Shown here one piece after another: positions 58,034-64,000 of a DNA stretch of 64,000 nt. The translations under genes were made by a program, and so were the position numbers. Source of the stretch: Nematocida ironsii (taxonomy: Eukaryota; Microsporidia); the NCBI GenBank assembly GCA_001642415.1, contig LTDK01000141.1, positions 1 to 64,000 of the forward strand. The letters run 5' to 3'. Under the pieces are notes generated by a model. The model ran no database searches and was not told where the DNA came from. It was given only the letters and a program-made list of their open reading frames with translations. How positions within the stretch are numbered: position 1 is the stretch's first letter; each line of letters begins with the position of its first letter.

Positions 58034-58897
58034 TCAATTATCATAATATAGAGAATCGGGTATAAATATATAGGGTCCAAACACCAATATAATAAAATAT
58101 GACCACCACATAAAGGTAGTTAGAATAGTTATCATAAACATAGCGGACAAAAGGAATATATTTTTCTTGTGAGATGCTTCATGGTTTAAAACATTCTTCT
58201 TTTTAAATCCCCCTTTTAAATATATTCTTATTATTTGAACTAAGAAGCCAGACCAGGCGAATGCAGACAGTACGCATGAGAATTGCATGATTATCATTTC
58301 TATTAAAGCGTACATACTAGGGCAAAATGGGTGTAACATCAAAAGAATAAGTGCTATTATACTGCACAGAATATTATTCAGCATAATGTTTTTTCGGTAT
58401 ACATCTTGTTCATTTTCATTCCGAAACAGCCCAGTATCTTGTGGATTTATATCCATAAACGCCATGTACATTCTTGTGATTAAAGGTCTAATCACGAAAA
58501 AGTCAATAGATGAACTCAAAAAAACAACTACAACTAAAATGACCAGCCATAAAATATCAAAGGGATTACAAATGGACCACATAAGCCGAGTGTTCAAAAA
58601 TACGATCACTGAATGCACGAAAATATTCTTAAAGGCGTATATTATAAAAGCCAAATCATTAAGATAAGATGGAGTAAATTGATTATTTACCTCTGGTTCT
58701 GATAGAACAGCTGGATTATATTGATTTAATGGTTCTTCAGAAGATATTCTACTATATATTTTTTGCTGGCACTGCGCATGTTCGTTGTGATTTTGGTTGT
58801 TCATAAATTCTTTAGTTTCATTGACAGTTATAGTGCTAAATTTTTTATCTATGATGTTTCTTTTATCTGCTTCGGAAGATAGAAACTTGTTTTTCAT
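58034..58897 (-). CDS. Multi-pass membrane protein, unknown (287 aa)
   Basis: Not recognised. The first 80 residues are hydrophilic. They are followed by four or five hydrophobic segments: about residues 84-104 (AFIIYAFKNIFVHSVIVFL), 113-134 (FDILWLVILVVVVFLSSSI), 176-196, 203-224 and 248-280. A loop between the second and third carries NENEQDVYRKN, like the EEETSIYRKK loop of the 258-aa protein at 23542-24318 at the same place in the topology. The two may be distant paralogues, but identity is low. Confidence 0.68.
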   Translation of the reverse strand: MKNKFLSSEADKRNIIDKKFSTITVNETKEFMNNQNHNEHAQCQQKIYSRISSEEPLNQYNPAVLSEPEVNNQFTPSYLNDLAFIIYAFKNIFVHSVIVFLNTRLMWSICNPFDILWLVILVVVVFLSSSIDFFVIRPLITRMYMAFMDINPQDTGLFRNENEQDVYRKNIMLNNILCSIIALILLMLHPFCPSMYALIEMIIMQFSCVLSAFAWSGFLVQIIRIYLKGGFKKKNVLNHEASHKKNIFLLSAMFMITILTTFMWWSYFIILVFGPYIFIPDSLYYDN

Positions 58898-59418
58898 TAT
58901 GGTATGGCTTAAATAAAAATTATTCTTTCTTTATAGATTAGAACTGTCTTATTTATAATCCGAATCAATCAGAATGACAAATATTTTTAATTTATAGTTT
59001 ATGGTTAATTTGAGCTAATAATTTTATTCATTGCTAGAGCACTTTCACATAAATGTTTGTACAGGGCATTGCACAGTGAGAAGCATAAAACCTGGAGATG
59101 TGTTATTATATAAAATATACATAAATAAGTGTAAATCAAGAGAAAATTGCATACTGTAATTTTATTACAATCGTTCTATTTCTAGTTACACAGCCATATA
59201 AACATGTAAGAATAGAAGAGATATAAACCGCTATTTGGGTTATTAATTTATATTATGCTTTCTGTCTGAAGTCTGTATTTATATATTTTTAGTAGCGGCT
59301 TCTTTCTAATTATACACAAAAATAAGCTAAAATAGCAAATTGTACTGGAACTTGAGTGTTTCATGCCAATTCTGTTTTTTCATTTAACCCGAAAAATCTT
59401 TACTGCAAATTATTTAGA
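58898..59418. other. Intergenic region, 521 bp, divergent promoters
   Basis: It contains TAACCCGAAA (59385-59394) next to the IMP4 start. An in-frame ATG at 59356 is treated as leader. Otherwise AT-rich. Confidence 0.5.
59385..59394 (+). promoter_or_regulatory. TAACCCGAAA motif upstream of IMP4
   Basis: Exact copy, same orientation as the gene, 24 bases before the chosen start at 59419. The closest exact copy to a start codon. Confidence 0.5.
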
Positions 59419-60441
59419 ATGTTACTGGACAGAAAATTGCGCAGAGAAAGAAGAGAGTGGATGGATTCTGTGAGAGCAGAGGAGAGGCGCCTCGAATCAA
59501 AAAAGAGAAAGGAACTTTTGTATAAATCATACGAAAGAGATGTTGTTGTGCCAAAAGAAATACGTAACGAGATTGACGAGGATAAGCTAACTGCCGAGGA
59601 AGCACTCCAAGATGCAATTTATGCATTTGAGAGCGGGGAAAAGGAGGATGAGTTCTCAAATACCGAGGCCCGGCCAATTATTACAACGTCAAGATCGCCA
59701 TCTGATCCTCTTGTCAGATTTGCTAAAGCGCTAAAGAACATTTTGCCAAATGCAGAAAAGCTTAACAGAGGAAAACATATGATACAGGAGTTAGTGCAGG
59801 GCGCAATAAAAAACAACCACACTGATCTTATAATGGTAAATGAGCACAGTGGTGTTCCATCATCGCTGATTATATCGCATCTACCGCATGGGCCAACTAC
59901 GTATTTCAGCATACACCACCCAAACATTGACACAGAAGAGCCAATAAGCACAGCTGCGCCCGCAGTTGTTTTTGACAACTTCACAACGCCACTTGGTCTG
60001 CGTGTGAAAAGAATTCTGTCATCTCTTTTCCCCCAGCTGCCGGGAAGAGAGAAGCCAAAGAGAATGGTGAGCTTTATTAATAGGGAGGACAGCATACTGT
60101 TTACACAGTTCAAGACCTCATTCAAACAGGGCGAGATTGAGTTGCAAAAAATATGCCCACAGTTCACGCTAAAGCTGTACGAGATTCGGGCTGGTACTCT
60201 GGACATGACATATGCAGAAAAAGAGTTTGTCTTCCGACCGTATCTTAATACAGCAAGAAAAAAGTTCTATTTGGGAGAGGAGACTGATGACGTTCCGCAG
60301 GAGCAGTCAGAGGAGAAAAAAGAGAAATCTGCTAAAGAAGGAGAAGAGAAGAAAAAGACAAGCAGCAAAGACAGAAAAAAGGTTGATGATAGAAGCATGT
60401 GGCAGAGAAGACTTAGCAAAGAAAGTCAAAAAATGCGATAA
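59419..60441 (+). CDS. IMP4: U3 snoRNP protein IMP4 (Brix domain)
   Basis: Part of the small-subunit processome needed for 18S rRNA processing in the nucleolus. The start at 59419 gives the standard beginning MLLDRKLRRERREWMDSVRA; an upstream ATG (59356) would add 21 residues and place the TAACCCGAAA motif in the coding region. The Brix domain spans about residues 85-270 (ITTSRSPSDPLVRFAKALKN, LIISHLPHGPTTYFSIHH, RVKRILSSLFPQLPG, DSILFTQFKTS). LKLYEIRAGTLDM is a strong IMP4 mark. The C-terminus is a Lys/Glu/Ser-rich tail. Derlin follows 45 bases later on the same strand. Confidence 0.93.
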   Translation: MLLDRKLRRERREWMDSVRAEERRLESKKRKELLYKSYERDVVVPKEIRNEIDEDKLTAEEALQDAIYAFESGEKEDEFSNTEARPIITTSRSPSDPLVRFAKALKNILPNAEKLNRGKHMIQELVQGAIKNNHTDLIMVNEHSGVPSSLIISHLPHGPTTYFSIHHPNIDTEEPISTAAPAVVFDNFTTPLGLRVKRILSSLFPQLPGREKPKRMVSFINREDSILFTQFKTSFKQGEIELQKICPQFTLKLYEIRAGTLDMTYAEKEFVFRPYLNTARKKFYLGEETDDVPQEQSEEKKEKSAKEGEEKKKTSSKDRKKVDDRSMWQRRLSKESQKMR

Positions 60442-60486
60442 GGCACTATTAATAGATATATAATTGTTTATTTTATTTTTATTGAA

Positions 60487-61194
60487 ATGCAAATTGAGTC
60501 TCATATTGTACAATTCTATAAATCTATCCCAATAGTCAGCAGAACTCTGTTCACAATAAGCATGGGGCAGACTGTACTTACGTACTTAGATATAATTAGC
60601 CCATACAATCTTATATATTCATTTCCCCATATAAAGCAGCTAGAGCTGTGGAGGATTGTAACTGCGTTTTTCTACTGGGGCCCTGCTACACTTGACACTT
60701 TAGTGCATCACTTCTTTATGCTGAAGTACTGCATTATGATGGAAGAGGCGGGAAGCAATCCAGCAGAGTTTCTGTATATGATTCTTGTGGGAATGGCACA
60801 AATACTAGTGTTTGCAACTGCACTTGGGCTGCAGAGGCTTTCGAGTATACTATCAACATATATTATTTATGTATGGAGCAGGAAAAACCCTCTTATTGTG
60901 GTGCAGTATATGGGTTTGTTCAGTCTGCCAGCGCATTATATACCGTGGATTATGTTTATATTCTCATACCTGGCAGAAAGGTCCCTGCCAATAAATGATC
61001 TAATTGGGATTTTAACAGGACATGTATACTTCTACTTTAAAACAGTCTACATAAAAACGAACCCAGGAAGTGACCCGCTGGCAACGCCGCAGTTTCTTAA
61101 AAATCTGTTTATAAAAAGAAAAGCACAGAGCACCCAGTCCGAAAGGCCGACGGGCACACGAAGGCCAACAACACTCGCGGATTTAGAGGAATAA
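60487..61194 (+). CDS. DER1: Derlin/DER1 family ER membrane protein (235 aa)
   Basis: Rhomboid-like pseudoprotease of ER-associated degradation that helps move misfolded proteins to the cytosol. Family features: YKSIPIVSRTLFTISMGQTV at the N-terminus, LELWRIVTAFFYWGP (the conserved WR loop), FLYMILVGMAQILVFATALG, VVQYMGLFSLPAHYIPWIMF, and DLIGILTGHVYFYFK near the end. No catalytic Ser/His is expected. The C-terminal 40 residues are a basic, Thr/Arg-rich cytosolic tail (TQSERPTGTRRPTTLADLEE) where p97-binding motifs lie in other Derlins; none is clear here. Confidence 0.92.
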   Translation: MQIESHIVQFYKSIPIVSRTLFTISMGQTVLTYLDIISPYNLIYSFPHIKQLELWRIVTAFFYWGPATLDTLVHHFFMLKYCIMMEEAGSNPAEFLYMILVGMAQILVFATALGLQRLSSILSTYIIYVWSRKNPLIVVQYMGLFSLPAHYIPWIMFIFSYLAERSLPINDLIGILTGHVYFYFKTVYIKTNPGSDPLATPQFLKNLFIKRKAQSTQSERPTGTRRPTTLADLEE

Positions 61195-61586
61195 GTATGT
61201 GTGCTAGTAGCACTGGATGTAAAACATAGGTAGCATAGATAATAAATCTGCTAATACACGCACATTGCCATTATATATGCAAAAGATCTTTTTATATATT
61301 TTATACCTAGGTAAGCAGGCATAAAAAATCAGGAAAAAATAGCTAGACAGAAAAATAAAGCATGTCCTAGAATATTTTAAATTTCTCTATTGTTTTTTGG
61401 GTTATTTTGGCTGATATGATTTCTTCCTACCAGCAGCATAGGATGATTACGAATGGCGCATTGCGCGCATGCTACTGCATAGTAGAGCATATAGAGAAAG
61501 AATAAAGTGCGCGCAGTTTTGTTATGGAAATGAGATAGTATATAGAACGGGATTGTAATATACATTTTATTTTTATTGTTCACGCA
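61195..61586. other. Intergenic region, 392 bp
   Basis: Spacer between Derlin and SPT5. A minus-strand frame (61377-61604) overlaps the SPT5 start and is not credible. There is a motif near-match at about 61397 (TTTTGGGTTATTTTGG). Nothing else is seen. Confidence 0.45.
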
Positions 61587-63245
61587 ATGGTAAAGAGAAA
61601 GCATGTAGTAGATTCTGATAGTGAAGAAGAGTTCAAAGCAACCAAATTCGTAGATGTTGAAGCGTCAGAGGACGAGCCATCGGAGGATGAAAGCATGAAC
61701 TCCTTTATAAATGAGCTGGCAGAGGATGTAGAGGCAGCAGAGGAGGAGGAAGAAGAGCCAGAAGAGCAAGCAGAATATGCAGAGGAAAGCGGGGAAGAGG
61801 AAGATTTACATGACTTTGAGGAGTATACAAAAACAGTGGAGGAGAGATACAAAGCAGTGGATGCAATGGAGGTCGAAGAAATACCGCAACAGCTGCTTTT
61901 GCCAACAGATAAGTCACCAAAGCTGTGGCTTATTCGGTGCACTCCCGCCAAAGAGAAGCAGATTGTTCTGTCGATTATCAGGAAGGCCATTTTGAATAAG
62001 TTAAATATAACCTCTGCACTGACAAACGAGCTAGTGAAGGGGTACATATACGTAGAGGCGTACCAGAAACAGCAAGTGCTGCAGGCAATAGATGGAATAT
62101 TTGGTGCGTTTAAAACCAATATAACACAGATACCAAATAAGGAGATGGCAGATGTTCTGTACATACCAGAGCTAGATCCAGTTATCTATAAGGAAGGAAA
62201 TTATCTGCGGGTAGTAAAAGGAGTTCATTCAGGGGAAATCGCCAAAATTGACTCGCTTGGCACAGGAAAGGACAAAATAATGGTTATGCTGGTTCCAAAG
62301 ATAAACCACAAGCATAAGCTGTTTAATCCAAATGACTTTAACAAATCTGAAATATATAAAATGTCTAAGAGCACCTGGGTTTATAAAAAAGAAATGTATA
62401 AAGACGGGCATTTGCTTAAGGGACTGCCTATATCCTATCTAGCTGCAACTCCAGCAGTCACAAAAGAGGAAAAGAAGTGGTTTGATACGGCAGAGAATAA
62501 AAAGACGGCAGGGGTGTTGTTTGTTAAGGATGAGGTTGTAGAGATCGTGTATGGTGGACTAAAAGGTGCGATTGGAAAGGTATTGAGTGTTGGCGAGGAG
62601 GATGCGCTCATCAAGATAGGAGATAAAAAAATAACAGTTTCACTATCAGAAATACGTAAAAAGTATGCAATAGGAGACGAGGTGCTTGTTGTATCAGGAA
62701 GAAAGCGAGGAAAGTGCGGGTTTATTGTGGGGATAGAGGGCAACAAGCTTATGATAGGAATCAACAACTTTACTGATGAAATAGAGGCAGAAATAGAGGA
62801 GGTTAAGCTAAGCTCTGTTCCAGATGCACCAAAAGAAACAGAAAAGGCGCCGGGTAAGATAGCCACCCGGACTAAAAGAGACCCGCTTGTTGATAGGCAA
62901 GGTGAAATAACTGCGGGAGAATATAAAGGAAAGCGGGGAACTATCAAAGACGTGCTGCCAAATGCGTATAGAATACAGCTGATAACCTCCTTAAAGTGTA
63001 TATCTGTAAAGAAGTCTGATTTCGAGATACACAAGAGGAATTCAGCGCCGCAGATGAGAGAGACTGATCAGTTTGAAAAAGAAGAAATGCTTAATAGCAT
63101 AGAACAGGACAAAAACCGAACATACTCAGATGATGAGGACAGCAGCACAACTCCCGTCCAGGATGAAGGCACGCCTTTAATAGAATCAGAGGTGTATACT
63201 CCAACCAAGCCAATTAACTCTTATAGCTTTTCAGATGACGAGTAA
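61587..63245 (+). CDS. SPT5: Transcription elongation factor SPT5 (552 aa)
   Basis: RNA polymerase elongation factor that acts with SPT4. The acidic N-terminus (residues 8-90) is followed by the NGN domain at about 108-200 (KLWLIRCTPAKEKQIVLSII, LVKGYIYVEAYQKQQVLQAI, NKEMADVL). KOW motifs follow: the first at about 205-235 (NYLRVVKGVHSGEIAKIDSL), then VVEIVYGGLKGAIGKVLSVG, GDEVLVVSGRKRGKCGFIVG and GEITAGEYKGKRGTIKD. It is about half the length of yeast SPT5, with fewer KOW copies. The short C-terminal tail has TTPVQDEGTP and YTPTKP, a possible degenerate remnant of the phosphorylated C-terminal repeats. Confidence 0.93.
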   Translation: MVKRKHVVDSDSEEEFKATKFVDVEASEDEPSEDESMNSFINELAEDVEAAEEEEEEPEEQAEYAEESGEEEDLHDFEEYTKTVEERYKAVDAMEVEEIPQQLLLPTDKSPKLWLIRCTPAKEKQIVLSIIRKAILNKLNITSALTNELVKGYIYVEAYQKQQVLQAIDGIFGAFKTNITQIPNKEMADVLYIPELDPVIYKEGNYLRVVKGVHSGEIAKIDSLGTGKDKIMVMLVPKINHKHKLFNPNDFNKSEIYKMSKSTWVYKKEMYKDGHLLKGLPISYLAATPAVTKEEKKWFDTAENKKTAGVLFVKDEVVEIVYGGLKGAIGKVLSVGEEDALIKIGDKKITVSLSEIRKKYAIGDEVLVVSGRKRGKCGFIVGIEGNKLMIGINNFTDEIEAEIEEVKLSSVPDAPKETEKAPGKIATRTKRDPLVDRQGEITAGEYKGKRGTIKDVLPNAYRIQLITSLKCISVKKSDFEIHKRNSAPQMRETDQFEKEEMLNSIEQDKNRTYSDDEDSSTTPVQDEGTPLIESEVYTPTKPINSYSFSDDE

Positions 63246-63853
63246 TTAAAATGTAAGTTAGCCCCTAATGATAGAAATCTTTTCCTGCATATCGACAGAT
63301 TGTCTATTTTGTATTTTCAGGTTAGTTTAGAATGTTTGCCTTCTTTTTATTTTTTGGGCATTTCTGAAATATTATGTCAGTGCAAACATACATGGAATAA
63401 CCCAAAATAAAAACTATAGCAAATTTAATAATAATCTAGTCAAGTTTAGTCTGAGTCAGAAATCAATAAATTAGAATTGGAAATATTTTGGGTTATATTA
63501 GGCCATTTTATAGTGCCGTGTTATAGATAGAGGGGATTTTGGACATTTTGAATGATCTGAATATTTTCTGGCATTAAAATCTACTCGTGGTGTTAGTATC
63601 ACTTTAGCTCAAAGAAAATCACTTTGTATAGGTTTGGGCAGTATCTAGACTATATAACCCGAGACCACATAGAATCCTAGAGAACTTCACTAAATGTTCT
63701 CTATTTATTCTAGTTTAATGTGTTTCTTTCTTTAATTAGGAGAATATATTGCAGTTTGTTTGATTCCGGCTTTTAATTGCATTAGCCTCTTTTATTTTTT
63801 CTGTTTTATTATTCCAGTTTTAAATACAAAATATTTGTTGTCCTTGGAAAAGA
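63246..63853. other. Intergenic region, 608 bp
   Basis: It holds TAACCCGAGA (63655-63664, one mismatch to the 10-mer) and a looser match at about 63490. T-rich stretches precede the next gene. No gene is seen. Confidence 0.5.
63655..63664 (+). promoter_or_regulatory. TAACCCGAGA, one-mismatch motif
   Basis: Near copy of the intergenic 10-mer about 190 bases before the E2 gene, same orientation. Confidence 0.3.
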
Positions 63854-64000
63854 ATGCTTCAGAATGCGAACTCAATTAAAAGAATAATGAAGGAGTTAAG
63901 GGACATCCAAGAGTCTGAGAAAAACAATCCAGAAGGCAATGGAGAGCACGTGGTGAGAATAGGCCCAGTGGATGAAGCTGACATGTACACATGGAGAGGC
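63854..64000 (+). CDS. Ubiquitin-conjugating enzyme E2, N-terminal part (cut by window end)
   Basis: ATG 63854 opens a frame of 49 codons that runs off the window. It starts MLQNANSIKRIMKELRDIQE, the amphipathic first helix of E2 enzymes. It continues with VRIGPVDEADMYTWRG, which fits the first beta-strand and the conserved W-x-G of the fold. The active-site Cys lies beyond the window, so the subfamily cannot be assigned. Confidence 0.75.
   Translation, partial: MLQNANSIKRIMKELRDIQESEKNNPEGNGEHVVRIGPVDEADMYTWRG

Noticed and set aside
61580..62164. Ser-rich 194-codon frame antisense to SPT5
   Set aside because: Mirror of the acidic SPT5 N-terminus and NGN domain, which is clearly the real product.

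Overview
The window looks like a piece of a microsporidian genome. It is AT-rich, every gene is one uninterrupted reading frame with no sign of introns, and the conserved eukaryotic proteins are short. Housekeeping genes sit only tens of bases apart. The other half is an array of large secreted or membrane proteins related to one another but to nothing else I recognise. A lineage-specific secreted 'large gene family' next to ordinary microsporidian core genes most resembles Nematocida; that genus call is an inference from architecture, not a database result.

Bases 1-22,700 form an accessory array with every gene on the minus strand. There are six members of one large secreted family. One (about 203-2990) is broken by two frameshifts, four are intact (7085-9895, 3645-6368, 10926-13937, 14689-17466) or nearly so, and the last (19582-22602) is strongly diverged and membrane anchored. 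A smaller unrelated gene lies at 18184-19029. Intergenic gaps are long (500-1000 bp) and contain short decayed coding islands.

Bases 22,700-34,700 carry lineage-specific membrane or secreted proteins: a multi-pass protein, a membrane-anchored ubiquitin-protease-like enzyme, a 562-aa protein, a secreted 863-aa protein that shares a segment with the protease, and a 475-aa tail-anchored protein. A decayed fragment that reads like a PiggyBac-type transposase lies at 24548-24795.

Bases 35,500-64,000 are mostly core genes. They cover lipid synthesis (phosphatidylinositol synthase), a membrane-tethered Nudix hydrolase, ER insertion and ERAD (PHO88/SND3, Derlin), translation and ribosome biogenesis (eS19, IMP4), glycolysis (phosphoglycerate kinase and an enolase with a large charged insert), and a NIPA-type Mg transporter with a cysteine-rich ectodomain. 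They also cover mRNA metabolism (a RING-less NOT4, YSH1/CPSF73, SPT5), transcription (R2R3 Myb, C2H2 zinc finger), protein turnover (proteasome alpha subunit, E2 enzyme cut by the window edge) and microtubules (XMAP215/Stu2 family).

Three non-coding repeat systems overlie this: a 10-bp motif (TAACCCGAAA) found about 15 times almost only between genes; a ~51-bp AT-rich element found five times downstream of plus-strand genes; and a ~200-bp direct repeat with a palindromic core at 10061-10264 and 36473-36673. I saw no tRNA, rRNA or CRISPR array.
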